Counted from the first letter of the stretch, positions 51,428 through 60,014 are shown. The stretch: DNA of 64,000 nt from CAYNHQ01 sp964397255 (GCA_964397255.1 CAYNHQ010000001.1:310001-374000); one strand, 5' to 3'. The notes: generated from the sequence alone by a model not told the origin. A program made the numbers and translations.

Positions 51428-53587
51428 ATGACGAAGGACATCGGAAAAATCATGCGAAACCGGGCACGGCTTGGTTTAGTTACGGCTCTGTCGCTCCCGA
51501 TGCTTTTTGCGTGTGGCGCAAGCAACACTTCGAAGATTCTTCCCGGTGATCCTCGCTTTGGAGCGAATGGCTACGGATACGGTTACGGATACGGCGGTTA
51601 TGGTTACAGTGATCGTCTGGGGGGTAGTTCCTATGGTGCGTATAACCCGCTCGTCAATAACGCTGCTTCAGGGGGTTATCGACCCAACGGTTATGATCCC
51701 CGTTTTGCAGGCATGGGCGCGTATGGTCCATATGGTCCGACTGGTGCTTATGGTCCAAATGGCGCCATGCAAGCTCAGCAGCAGGCGCTTTGGTTGCAGC
51801 AGCAAAGAGCGGCGTCGCCCTGCCAAACAGCGGGGATTCCTTGCCTGACAAATCATCCGCCTTGCGCGCCTGGTATGAGTGTTTTAGTTCGTGGGCCTGA
51901 TGGGAAATATGTCTCTCAACCCTGCCCTGGCACGGCTCCGGCTGCCCCCGCCGCCCAGGGAACCACTCCAGCCGGCACTACACCTGCCGGAACCACAGCG
52001 GCTGGCACGATGCCTGGCCAAACCCAACCCGCCCCGACAGCAACTCATCAGCAGGGTGATATTACTTTTGATCAAGTTCCGGCGTGGAGAGTCGCTTGCG
52101 ACCAAATCAAAGACAAAAAATTAGCTGAAATTCAGGCCGACCAAGATCGGATGGTTTTAGCCGCCGGCCAGGATGACACAAAAATAGCGGCGGCGCGCGC
52201 GGCTGCAGATGTAAAGCGAAAGGCCGTCATTGCTGATTATGTTCTAAGTTCCGACAACGATCCTGACGAAGACAAAATTCCTTCAAAGTGTGAGGAGGAG
52301 CTTACCGAGGGAACTGGCAACGGAGCATTTCCGGCTCTCAATCCGCGTGTCTTCAACGGCTACCAAGTCGGAGCTGTTAAACTTGAGACAGCTTATATCG
52401 CGCGAGCTCAAGAAGCATTTCTAAATCAAATCGATCCGCAGAATACTGTGGTCATGGCACCGGCTCCCCAAACGAATGCACCTGGAAAGAAGGCAAAAAG
52501 CGCCCACCCGATCAAAGATTTTTGGAAGCAACTATGGAATGGCGCACAACAAGAGCAGCCAGATCTAACATCGAAGCTGAATATGTCCATTGCGGCAATT
52601 CTGCTCGCGCAGAAAGATCTGAGTCATTCAAGTCAAGACCTGATTCAAAAAATCTACGACTCAACACCAAAAACGAATCGTTTTGCGGCCGACCCATCCG
52701 CTGTTTTCGGGAAAATGAATGCAACAGAAGGTGTGGCATGGCTTCGGGGAGGAAGCATGTTTCCGATCATCTTCAATCCGCTGAATGCGAATGGGGGAGT
52801 CAGCTTCTTTGTCACGGGTACCTTGGCGGGTATTGCGCACACTCTTGGAAAAGTAGGGACAATGCACAATGGCGATGGCTTTCTTTACATTGTGGATTCG
52901 TGGATAAATATCCCTCGTCCTTCGTATATTAAGATTCTAAACTTACAAAACGTAGGTGCGCGTATGACCGGCGGCTTTTTCGCCTTCCTGGATGGGAATC
53001 CCATTCTCAGCGATATCGATATGATTAAGGTATCCCAACAGGCGGGCTTCGATACAGCAGGCATTGCCGACTTTTCTCTCGGCGCGATTGACGAAGTGAA
53101 ATGGCATCATTTTGTCGTCGCTGTCGTAGGCCAAGAGCAGGACGCCGTTGCGGCAAGAGAATTCATTCGTGAAAATATAGGGATTCAGCGAGCTGATGGT
53201 ACTTGGGGACTTATGCCGCAAGAGTATAGCGTCACCAAAAAACCCGATGCCTGGGTCTCGCACTTTGAAGGAGATAATCCAATTCTTGGTGTGAATCGAG
53301 TTCCCACAACCCCACCTAAAGTGGGAGGTAACGGACCCGTTGTTCCAAGCGGAAGTGCAATCGCTGCGAACGTTTGTTCATCGATTGATCAAAATCTGCA
53401 AAAGAGCTGCCTGGATATCACCAAGGTCACGAGAAAACCCGCAATAGGGACCATTTGCGAAAGTATCTCCGCTACCATTAAGGAGAAAACAGATTGCATT
53501 CAAGCAATGGGTATCGTGAAAAATTATTGCAGCTCGTTTTCCAATCTCGATCCGGCGACCGTGGAATATTGCAAAATCATAATGTAG
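51428..53587 (+). CDS. Large lipoprotein with Gly/Tyr-rich and Thr/Pro-rich N-terminal repeats
   Basis: About 719 residues. Signal MTKDIGKIMRNRARLGLVTALSLPMLFAC ends in a lipobox. Then a Gly/Tyr-rich run (NGYGYGYGYGGYGYSDR, GPYGPTGAYGPNGAM, about 35-125), a Gln/Ala run, and TTPAGTTPAGTTAAGT repeats (about 185-205). The C-terminal 500 residues are globular, with a TM-like hydrophobic stretch (GGVSFFVTGTLAGIAHTLG) and eight or so Cys near the end. No family recognised. GGAGG precedes ATG 51428. A TATAAC box and a short hairpin (ACCCT-TCCTG-AGGGT, 51375-51389) lie in the leader. It may serve as an envelope partner of the adjacent motor; inference only. Confidence 0.75.
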   Translation: MTKDIGKIMRNRARLGLVTALSLPMLFACGASNTSKILPGDPRFGANGYGYGYGYGGYGYSDRLGGSSYGAYNPLVNNAASGGYRPNGYDPRFAGMGAYGPYGPTGAYGPNGAMQAQQQALWLQQQRAASPCQTAGIPCLTNHPPCAPGMSVLVRGPDGKYVSQPCPGTAPAAPAAQGTTPAGTTPAGTTAAGTMPGQTQPAPTATHQQGDITFDQVPAWRVACDQIKDKKLAEIQADQDRMVLAAGQDDTKIAAARAAADVKRKAVIADYVLSSDNDPDEDKIPSKCEEELTEGTGNGAFPALNPRVFNGYQVGAVKLETAYIARAQEAFLNQIDPQNTVVMAPAPQTNAPGKKAKSAHPIKDFWKQLWNGAQQEQPDLTSKLNMSIAAILLAQKDLSHSSQDLIQKIYDSTPKTNRFAADPSAVFGKMNATEGVAWLRGGSMFPIIFNPLNANGGVSFFVTGTLAGIAHTLGKVGTMHNGDGFLYIVDSWINIPRPSYIKILNLQNVGARMTGGFFAFLDGNPILSDIDMIKVSQQAGFDTAGIADFSLGAIDEVKWHHFVVAVVGQEQDAVAAREFIRENIGIQRADGTWGLMPQEYSVTKKPDAWVSHFEGDNPILGVNRVPTTPPKVGGNGPVVPSGSAIAANVCSSIDQNLQKSCLDITKVTRKPAIGTICESISATIKEKTDCIQAMGIVKNYCSSFSNLDPATVEYCKIIM

Positions 53588-53596
53588 GGTTACGGC

Positions 53597-54580
53597 GTGA
53601 AAGGTTTCGCAATTTCACTCCTCGCACTTGGGCTTTTCATATCCATCTCCACAAATGGAGCAGAGTCCGAATCGCCCGCAAGGCAAACCATTCCTCCCGG
53701 TCTTACCGCATTTTTCGCGGAATTAGTTGAAGCGATAGGTGGAGATGTCGACACGAAGCCAAGCGCCGCCATGACGGAATTAAATAAACTAATTGACTGG
53801 TTTTCGGACAAAGATGTGGCGTTCCCTGTGACCCTGGATGCTGAGACTGTAAAAGAATTTTCGGACCAGATTTTAAAAGCGATAGATGACAAAAAAGAAG
53901 AAGAGATCGCTCATTCCCTCATACAGGGAAATCTTCAGTCCGTCGTTTTGGAAAAAGACGAAACTGCAGGAAAGGCTCGGATCAGATTTCAGATGAAGAA
54001 TCCCAAAATTGTTCTTCCGGCCGCCATATTTGATTTGGAAGGAATTGATCCAAATAGAGCCCCATTTCTTGCTTTGAATGGATCCTCTGAATTTGTATTG
54101 ACCATCGCTCGCCCCACAAAACCGTTCCAGATCGTGGACTGGATCGGGAGTGCAAATCATAGAGGCATAGCAGGAACGATTGGTGGAGTAGAACGGCTGT
54201 CTAAGTCGATGGAAGAACTGTGTACTTCCGCTGGAGTGGAGAATATTCGCTGTTATATGGGGGACAAGTCTCCCCTCTCACAAAAATTTAAGGATTACTA
54301 TGCGAATCGGGCGTTTGAACAAAATCATCTCCCGATCTTAATAGAGTTGACGGGCGCCTCCCTTCATAATTTTCCCCTTGAGGACGACCGCGAAAAAATT
54401 CACTATTTACAAAACCTTTCGGTCTCCCGAATTTACTTATTCCCTAATTTGTTAACGCTGGTGGATCTCTCAAAAGCGGAAAAGAAGTGTTACGACTTTG
54501 CCGTCGTGGATGTAGAGGGAACCGCGCATATCTCACTCAAGACGGCTGATTACGACCTCGGCCTCTGCCCGAAACTCTAG
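53597..54580 (+). CDS. Secreted protein of unknown function
   Basis: 327 residues from GTG 53597, with signal MKGFAISLLALGLFISISTNGA. The mature part begins ESESPARQTIPPGLTAFFAELVEAIGGD, mostly helical at first, then beta-rich with QMKNPKIVLPAAIFDLEGIDPN. It has four Cys in the C-terminal half. It follows the large lipoprotein by nine bases and is probably in its operon. No family recognised. Confidence 0.65.
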   Translation: MKGFAISLLALGLFISISTNGAESESPARQTIPPGLTAFFAELVEAIGGDVDTKPSAAMTELNKLIDWFSDKDVAFPVTLDAETVKEFSDQILKAIDDKKEEEIAHSLIQGNLQSVVLEKDETAGKARIRFQMKNPKIVLPAAIFDLEGIDPNRAPFLALNGSSEFVLTIARPTKPFQIVDWIGSANHRGIAGTIGGVERLSKSMEELCTSAGVENIRCYMGDKSPLSQKFKDYYANRAFEQNHLPILIELTGASLHNFPLEDDREKIHYLQNLSVSRIYLFPNLLTLVDLSKAEKKCYDFAVVDVEGTAHISLKTADYDLGLCPKL

Positions 54581-54634
54581 TTCACCAACTACTTTTTTGT
54601 CGCGCGTGGAGGATTCCATCCAAGGCTTGCTCCT

Positions 54635-54662
54635 TATAATATAGAATGATATCATGATATCA
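54635..54662 (+). promoter_or_regulatory. Promoter -10 box and perfect palindromic operator of MNT/HEPN module 2
   Basis: TATAAT at 54635-54640, then a perfect 16-bp palindrome TGATATCATGATATCA at 54647-54662, which is where transcription would begin. The next gene encodes an N-terminal ribbon-helix-helix-like segment, so it probably binds this site and represses its own operon. Confidence 0.7.
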
Positions 54663-54664
54663 CT

Positions 54665-55234
54665 TTGAAGAGTCAGGAGACGATATTGGTACGGGGGACT
54701 GCGGGGCTTCGGAAAAAGTTGAAGAACGAGGCAAACTGGCGGGGGATTTCACTCAATACCCTCTGTCAGGATTTCTTTGACCAAGCTCTTGGCCAGGCGG
54801 GAGGGGCGGGGGCAACGCCATGGACAGGCCTTATTGAGCGGATCCGTTCTGAGTTTGGCAAAGTATTGGTAGGTATTGTGCTATTTGGATCGGAAGCAAG
54901 AGGGGAGGCTACTCCATCGTCCGACATCGATCTGCTTCTCGTTCTAAAATCGTCCGTCGAACTCGATCGGGAATTTTATCTCCGTTGGGATCGAGCTTTC
55001 CAAAATAAGGAAGATCGAAGATTTTCTCCTCACTTTTCGCGTTTGCCATTGGAGGTGTCAGCGGTAGGAAGCCTCTGGCTGGAAGCTGCATTGGACGGCA
55101 TTCTTCTCTGGGGCCACCGGAGAGAGGTCTCACATTTTCTGTCTAATCTTCGCCATGCAATGGTGGAAGGAATGTTTCAACGAAAAACTGTGAAAGGCCA
55201 AGCCTATTGGGTCAGGAACGACAATGAAAAATAA
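54665..55234 (+). CDS. RHH-nucleotidyltransferase fusion (MNT antitoxin), module 2
   Basis: 189 residues. The first 45 residues (ETILVRGTAGLRKKLKNEANWRGISLNTLCQDFFDQALG) fit a ribbon-helix-helix DNA-binding unit; the rest is a nucleotidyltransferase with intact GS-x10-DxD (FGSEARGEATPSSDIDLLL). A DNA-binding fusion explains the palindromic operator just upstream. TTG 54665 keeps the whole beta strand but has no ribosome site; TTG 54686 has AGGAG six bases upstream and would trim seven residues of the strand. The gene overlaps the HEPN gene by 11 bases. Confidence 0.82.
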   Translation: MKSQETILVRGTAGLRKKLKNEANWRGISLNTLCQDFFDQALGQAGGAGATPWTGLIERIRSEFGKVLVGIVLFGSEARGEATPSSDIDLLLVLKSSVELDREFYLRWDRAFQNKEDRRFSPHFSRLPLEVSAVGSLWLEAALDGILLWGHRREVSHFLSNLRHAMVEGMFQRKTVKGQAYWVRNDNEK

Positions 55235-55637
55235 ATCATTGGCCGATGACTATCTAACTCGGGCCGGTCATCGGATCGCCGCTGTGGAAGTCTTATTAAA
55301 GAGAGGCGCTTTCGCTGATGTCGTACGCGAATCGCAAGAGCTTGTGGAGTTAACTCTTAAAGCGCTTTTGTGGAAATGCAAAATTGAAGTCCCACGTCTT
55401 CATGACGTAAGCGATATTCTTCTTGAAAATCAAGAGCGCGTGCCCAAAGCTCTCCATAGAGAACTCGAGCGAATCAGCGAAATTTCACGCCAACTTCGCC
55501 GGGATCGAGAACTTGCGTTTTATGGATCAGAGGATCTAACGCCGAGTAATTTTTATAAAAAAAAAGATGCCGATCGCGCCTTTAAAGATGCGAAATTGGT
55601 TTTCTCCCTGGTGTTCGGAGCGCTGGAAAAGAAATAG
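55224..55637 (+). CDS. HEPN-domain protein, module 2
   Basis: 137 residues of the PF05168 type: AGHRIAAVEVLLKRGAFADVVRESQELVELTLKALLWKCKIEVPRLHDVSDILL, then helices to the end. I see no RX4-6H RNase motif, so it may be an inactive or non-RNase HEPN whose partner enzyme modifies it or a shared target. It is unlike the HEPN of module 1 in sequence, so the two modules are not recent copies. It ends next to the convergent AAA+ gene. Confidence 0.83.
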   Translation: MKNKSLADDYLTRAGHRIAAVEVLLKRGAFADVVRESQELVELTLKALLWKCKIEVPRLHDVSDILLENQERVPKALHRELERISEISRQLRRDRELAFYGSEDLTPSNFYKKKDADRAFKDAKLVFSLVFGALEKK

Positions 55638-55638
55638 C

Positions 55639-57183
55639 TTAATTTTTGGTGGCGCGGACAGCGCGCTGATCGGCCCAACGTTTGATGGTCTTGATGGTCT
55701 CGGCCATCGTCGTGGAAAGAGGCACGGTCTTCGAAATCATTTTATAGAGATCCTGATCGTTGAACTGCCGCTTCTCATTAAAGGCTTCGAACATCCCCGC
55801 CGCTACAATTTGCTCGATTTCAGCTCCATTGAAGCCATTGGTGGCCTTCGCTAGATTTACCAAGTTAAATTTTTCAGGGTTATGTTTTCGTTTCGAAATA
55901 TGAACTTTAAAGATTTCCATTCGTTCTTTTTCAGTAGGTAAGTCGACGAAAAAGATTTCATCAAAACGGCCTTTTCGCATGAGCTCCGGAGGGAGCTTAT
56001 CGATTTCATTCGCCGTAGCCGCCACAAAAACCATTGCCGTTTTTTCCTGCATCCAGGTAAGAAACGATGAGAATATTCGAGCGGTCACGCCGCCGTCCCC
56101 CTGTGTAAAGCCGGCCACCCCTTTTTCAATTTCTTCGATCCAAAGAATAACGGGCGCCACGGCTTCAATCGTTTTAAGCACACGGCGCATCGTTTCTTCA
56201 GGGTTTCCAATCGTACCGCCGTAAACTTTCGTCATATCCAGGCGCATCAACGGCAGGCGCCAATATTGGCTGATCGCTTTGACGCAACTCGATTTTCCAC
56301 AGCCTGCAATTCCGGTCAAAAGGACTCCCTTGGGTGCTGACAGGCCGAAATCGCGTGCATCCTTCGCAAAGAAGCGCGCTCGAGAGGATAGCCAATCCTT
56401 CAAATTATCGAGACCGCCGATCTCTTGCATCGAGAAATCGATCGGAATGAATTCGAGAATCCCATCTTTTTTTACAATCTTGCATTTTTCTTCGATGACG
56501 TGGCCCACTTCATCCTTCGTTAGAATCGTTTTTCCCATGCAGGCGCGGATGTAAGCATTGCGAGCCTCATCCCAAGTGAGACCCAGGGCCGACTTAATGA
56601 AGTCATCTCGATCATCGGGCGTGAGCTGAAGTTGAAGGTTCTTGAACGATTTGACCGTAGCATCAAAGAGCTTTTCGAGGTCGTTCGTATCGGGTAGACC
56701 GAATTCGAGAACGGCCATCTCTTTTGAGATTTCATCCGGAATCTCAATCGTGGGAGCGAGTAAGAAAATCGTTTTGATGCTTGCCTTTAGTGCCTGGTAA
56801 GAGTCCCGAAGTTTGCGAACGAGAAGCGGATTTTTTGCGAAATGTTTGTTCAAATCCTTGAAAACGAAGATCGATGGCTCGCTCAGTTTGATCGCATAGT
56901 CGAGCGCAGCTACGGGATCTTCCGTGTTCGGAATTTTTTCCGTACCGATCATCAGTCCATCGGTAATCGTCCAACCGAAGGCCTTCAGCGGCTGCTGAAA
57001 TCCACTTTTGGCAATTTCTTTTAGAACATTTTCGCAACGAGCATCTTCGAAAGTGGCCACATAAATAAGGGAGTATTTCGCCGCGATTAATCGGCGAGTC
57101 TCATCGGCAAACGAAAGTTTTTCGGCCTTTGTTCCCTCCGCCATGCCGGGTGCTTTTGGAGCTGTCGGATTAGGAAGTGACAC
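55639..57183 (-). CDS. AAA+ ATPase, Ycf46/Vps4-like
   Basis: 514 residues. An N-terminal region of about 240 residues (DETRRLIAAKYSLIYVATFEDAR) precedes a classical AAA module: Walker A GIAGCGKSS (about 293-301), Walker B VILWIEEIEKG, sensor FVAATANEIDKLPPEL and arginine fingers in LMRKGRFDEIFFVDLP. This is the layout of Ycf46, a cyanobacterial and bacterial AAA protein implicated in CO2-uptake regulation in cyanobacteria; its role here is unknown. It overlaps the PilZ gene upstream by 14 bases, and is convergent with the HEPN gene. Confidence 0.88.
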   Translation of the reverse strand: MSLPNPTAPKAPGMAEGTKAEKLSFADETRRLIAAKYSLIYVATFEDARCENVLKEIAKSGFQQPLKAFGWTITDGLMIGTEKIPNTEDPVAALDYAIKLSEPSIFVFKDLNKHFAKNPLLVRKLRDSYQALKASIKTIFLLAPTIEIPDEISKEMAVLEFGLPDTNDLEKLFDATVKSFKNLQLQLTPDDRDDFIKSALGLTWDEARNAYIRACMGKTILTKDEVGHVIEEKCKIVKKDGILEFIPIDFSMQEIGGLDNLKDWLSSRARFFAKDARDFGLSAPKGVLLTGIAGCGKSSCVKAISQYWRLPLMRLDMTKVYGGTIGNPEETMRRVLKTIEAVAPVILWIEEIEKGVAGFTQGDGGVTARIFSSFLTWMQEKTAMVFVAATANEIDKLPPELMRKGRFDEIFFVDLPTEKERMEIFKVHISKRKHNPEKFNLVNLAKATNGFNGAEIEQIVAAGMFEAFNEKRQFNDQDLYKMISKTVPLSTTMAETIKTIKRWADQRAVRATKN

Positions 57184-57538
57184 GGAGATTTTTGCCCGCC
57201 ACGTACGCTTGAATCAAATTTTCATTTTCTTTGCCCAGATTGAGAAAACGAAGGCCAATTCCAAAGCGCTCTTTCTCGTTAAATTTCGGGTCCATTTCAG
57301 CGAAACGATGATGGTGAACGACCTCAGCGTCGGCGGTAATCGTCTTATTAAGTTCGGGAACTTCAAACGATACTTTCACTTTGGAACCGATCTTTGGAGG
57401 TGTTCCGGGGACTTCCAGAAAGATCCCTCCGGTGCTTAAGTTCCGCGAATAAAATTGTTGCAATCGACTCTTCTCTTCGACCTGAACAGCGACGCGAAGG
57501 TCGATGCGAGGCTTTCGGTTTTTTTCTGTTTTGGCCAT
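57170..57538 (-). CDS. PilZ-domain protein
   Basis: 122 residues, almost entirely one PilZ domain. The c-di-GMP binding residues appear as the RxxxR-like KPRIDLRV and N-x-S-x-x-G in RNLSTGGIFL. It may read the c-di-GMP made or destroyed by the GGDEF-EAL regulator at 14 kb. It is coupled to the Ycf46-like gene by overlap. Confidence 0.88.
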   Translation of the reverse strand: MAKTEKNRKPRIDLRVAVQVEEKSRLQQFYSRNLSTGGIFLEVPGTPPKIGSKVKVSFEVPELNKTITADAEVVHHHRFAEMDPKFNEKERFGIGLRFLNLGKENENLIQAYVAGKNLRVTS

Positions 57539-57621
57539 GGTTGAGTTCGGTAAATCCGAGAAATTATCAATAATATAACTGGATTAGCTCTTTGGTGCAA
57601 GGCATGCTGCGGCGAAATGGT

Positions 57622-57650
57622 TTGACGGTTTTTCGAGGGGCGTCTATACC
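57622..57650 (+). promoter_or_regulatory. Putative tRNA-Leu promoter
   Basis: TTGACG (57622-57627), 17-base spacer, TATACC (57645-57650). Predicted start near 57657 is six bases before the mature tRNA. Confidence 0.6.
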
Positions 57651-57662
57651 CACGGAGCCAGT

Positions 57663-57749
57663 GCCTGGGTGGTGGAACTGGCAGACACACCAGCTTGAGG
57701 GGCTGGCGGGAGCAATCTCATGCAGGTTCAAGTCCTGTCCCAGGCACCA
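57663..57749 (+). tRNA. tRNA-Leu (anticodon GAG), with encoded CCA
   Basis: An 87-base class II tRNA. Acceptor arms GCCTGGG and CCCAGGC pair perfectly; anticodon stem CCAGC/GCTGG encloses TTGAGGG with anticodon GAG. A long variable arm (GCGGGAGCAATCTCATG region) and a T arm with GGTTCAAGTCC follow, and CCA is encoded. It is the only tRNA in the window and abuts an integrase gene, a common insertion target. Confidence 0.97.
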
Positions 57750-57827
57750 AAAGTTTTGTAACTGATTGAGACTCTTGAGATTTGAATCTCTTCAAAACTC
57801 TTGATGGTAACAAATGGTAACAGCGGC
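57750..57827. other. Candidate attachment / integrase-binding region
   Basis: 78 bases between tRNA-Leu and the integrase stop. They hold a direct repeat ACTCTTGA at 57771 and 57797, an inverted repeat GAGAT-TTGA-ATCTC (57777-57790), and a pair TGGTAACA spaced 12 bases apart near 57805-57823. These could be core and arm-type integrase sites. The partner attachment site was not found in the window. Confidence 0.4.
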
Positions 57828-59066
57828 TTAATTTACTTCTATTTCACTGCTTGGATTCAACTTCCCTAACGCGAACCTTTCGATCGATCCTCTTTGCGTT
57901 TGCTCGGATACCTTCGCGTAATGTTGCGTGATCCGAACGTCCCGGTGTCCCATCGCGTACTGCGTACTTCGTAGGTCTCCCGTTTGCTCCGCATAAAGCG
58001 TTGCAAACGTGTGTCGAAGTACATGCGTGGAACGTGGTGGAAGCCCGAGAGCGGCGTACGCTCTCTTATAGGCATTTTGAAGAGCGTTGTACTTCAGGAG
58101 GTTTCCCGCATTGTGAAACACGAGATCCACTCCTTCATTCTGTGCTTTCCAATTCGCCAAAATTTCCACCAGCCGGTCGCATAAGACGACCGTGCGAATT
58201 TCGTCGGTCTTCGTTCCTTCCCGAAGCTTCGGTTCCTTCGTCCGGTAATGCCAATTGCACACTCTTTTGATGATCACCGTCTTTCGCTTGAGATCGACGC
58301 AATCCCACTTGAGACCACATGCTTCCCCGATCCTTGCTCCACAAAGAACCTGAAACGCGGCCAAGTGATAATAGACCGGCCGATGATGTAACCGGAGGCG
58401 TTCCAAGAAATGCTCCACATCCTCCGCACTCAACGCCAAATTCTCTTTGAGCGCCTTCACCTTATAAACGGCATCGCGCCGGTGACGCTTGAGAACGGGC
58501 GGATGGTACCGCTCGTTCTTATACTCGCGATACCAGTTCAGGATCGTCGTGAACATCTCGAGTTCCCTACAAAACGATGTTCGCGTGTACTTTTTTGGAA
58601 CAGACGGATCTTTGAGACAGATCAGCCATTGGTCGATATCCTTTGCGGTGAGTTCTTCAACCGCAGCCTCACCAAGTGGATTCAAATAATGAACATCTCT
58701 CTGGTAGCCGTTCCACGTCGTTTCTTTGAGTCGTGGTGGCTTTGTCCACTCCTGCCAGTCTTTGATTAAGTCACGCACCCTATAGGACGAATTCAGCAGT
58801 ACGTTCTCAACGTCCGGCTCATTTTCGTTCTTCCACGTCTTTGCTTCCTGAATGGAATCAAAGTATCGAGCCTGCTGAACCCACTTCCCAAGCACCCTGA
58901 CCCGACGAAATGCACGAAATGGCATTCCCTTCGCGGGCACAAACGAACGAGGATCAACGTACTTACTCTTCTCCTCATTCCAGACCAGTACCCGAAAAAT
59001 TCCCGGGCAGTTCTTTACCTTCTCAAACTGGCGATTTCTCGCCTTACTTTTGTGATTGTCATTCAT
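57828..59066 (-). CDS. Tyrosine-family site-specific integrase
   Basis: About 412 residues. N-terminal arm-binding part, SAM-like core-binding domain (WQEWTKPPRLKETTWNGYQRDV), then catalytic domain with Arg in CGARIGEACGLKWD, His-x-x-Arg in HVLRHTFATLYAEQTGD and the Tyr nucleophile in MGHRDVRITQHYAKVSE. It lies next to tRNA-Leu with its C-terminus toward the tRNA, the usual layout of tRNA-inserted elements. ATG 59066 makes ATGA with the excisionase-like gene. Confidence 0.93.
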   Translation of the reverse strand: MNDNHKSKARNRQFEKVKNCPGIFRVLVWNEEKSKYVDPRSFVPAKGMPFRAFRRVRVLGKWVQQARYFDSIQEAKTWKNENEPDVENVLLNSSYRVRDLIKDWQEWTKPPRLKETTWNGYQRDVHYLNPLGEAAVEELTAKDIDQWLICLKDPSVPKKYTRTSFCRELEMFTTILNWYREYKNERYHPPVLKRHRRDAVYKVKALKENLALSAEDVEHFLERLRLHHRPVYYHLAAFQVLCGARIGEACGLKWDCVDLKRKTVIIKRVCNWHYRTKEPKLREGTKTDEIRTVVLCDRLVEILANWKAQNEGVDLVFHNAGNLLKYNALQNAYKRAYAALGLPPRSTHVLRHTFATLYAEQTGDLRSTQYAMGHRDVRITQHYAKVSEQTQRGSIERFALGKLNPSSEIEVN

Positions 59067-59305
59067 GCGTACACATTCCTTTCTGACAACCACTTCCGAA
59101 TTTCTGCTGCGTTGAAGCGGACCATTCTTCGCCCAATTCGTACGGTCGGGATTTCTCCTTTCCATACCCAGTTCCGAATGGTTCCCTCGCTGCAGTGAAG
59201 GAGACTCGCCAGCTCACCTGCTGTCATCAACTCTGCTATTCGATTTTCAAAGAACGGATACGCAAAAAGCTTCTGCGAATTTGTCTTAAGGCTATCACTT
59301 GCCAT
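59063..59305 (-). CDS. Excisionase-like helix-turn-helix protein
   Basis: 80 residues with a MerR/HTH_17-type fold: ELMTAGELASLLHCSEGTIRNWVWKGEIPTVRIGRRMVRFNAAEIRKWL. Proteins of this kind bend DNA to favour excision. It overlaps both the upstream mobilisation-like gene and the integrase start, so the three form an operon. Confidence 0.85.
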   Translation of the reverse strand: MASDSLKTNSQKLFAYPFFENRIAELMTAGELASLLHCSEGTIRNWVWKGEIPTVRIGRRMVRFNAAEIRKWLSERNVYA

Positions 59306-60014
59306 TTTTTGTGCCCCCTTTTTTCGCGTTCCTTCGGGGGCCTCGATAAATCCAGAAGATGTAGTCCTTTAGGAGGTGAAATTCTTCCTGGATGTCCTCG
59401 AGCTCCGGGCGAAATTCCCCAGGAGACCGGGCGTCGAGTCGCCTCTCGATCTCGCTCAGGGTGCTCTGCATTCGGCTCAAATGCCTAAAAATTGCCAACG
59501 CCTCTTCGCGCGAGAGGAGCGGCGCCGGATATGGCCGCTTGAAATAGCCGTGCTTGAGCAAGCCGGGGATGCTCTCGCCGCTACGCTGGCTACCTGCCTT
59601 TATCCGTAGGAATTCCGTTTCGGTGAATTTTACGCAGGATTGATATCGGGGTTTGGACGCAACATGTAGTGAAGTTGATTTTTGAGAGGTGAGCGGTTGA
59701 GGTATTGGGGAGTCGGTAGTGGTGGTGATTGGAGTGGTTGCAAGCATGGGGTTGGTTACACACCCCCCGAACTGCACTTGGGGGACTTTGTCCGCCCAAT
59801 CCCCCTTGGGAGAAGCGCTCAGATTCGATGAAACTATTTTCGGCGGCTGCCCACAGGTGAATTCCCTGCGAACGAAGTGAGTAGGGTCGTAAATCGACGT
59901 AGTCGGTTTACATTGCTCGCTACCTGCTCCTACACACGTTTCTCTTGCCCCCTCACCGACTACTTCTCTACCTCCCCAAACATCTACTTTTTCTTCATTT
60001 GGATTCCCAGGCAT
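59295..60014 (-). CDS. Mobilisation (MobC)-like ribbon-helix-helix protein
   Basis: 239 residues. The first 125 are Thr/Pro/Ser-rich and of low complexity, with two Cys. The end fits the RHH accessory proteins of conjugative relaxases: VKFTETEFLRIKAGSQRSGESIPGLLKHGYFKRP, then a helix SREEALAIFRHLSRMQSTLSEIERRL and a long helical tail ending basic (NAKKGGTKNGK). No relaxase is encoded in the window. The long N-terminal part may be non-coding; the true start could lie near 59660. Confidence 0.55.
   Translation of the reverse strand: MPGNPNEEKVDVWGGREVVGEGARETCVGAGSEQCKPTTSIYDPTHFVRREFTCGQPPKIVSSNLSASPKGDWADKVPQVQFGGCVTNPMLATTPITTTTDSPIPQPLTSQKSTSLHVASKPRYQSCVKFTETEFLRIKAGSQRSGESIPGLLKHGYFKRPYPAPLLSREEALAIFRHLSRMQSTLSEIERRLDARSPGEFRPELEDIQEEFHLLKDYIFWIYRGPRRNAKKGGTKNGK

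Noticed and set aside
60006..60013. CCCAGGCA as a second attachment site matching the tRNA-Leu end
   Set aside because: Only 8 bases match, in the coding start of the mobilisation-like gene; the T-arm part does not extend.
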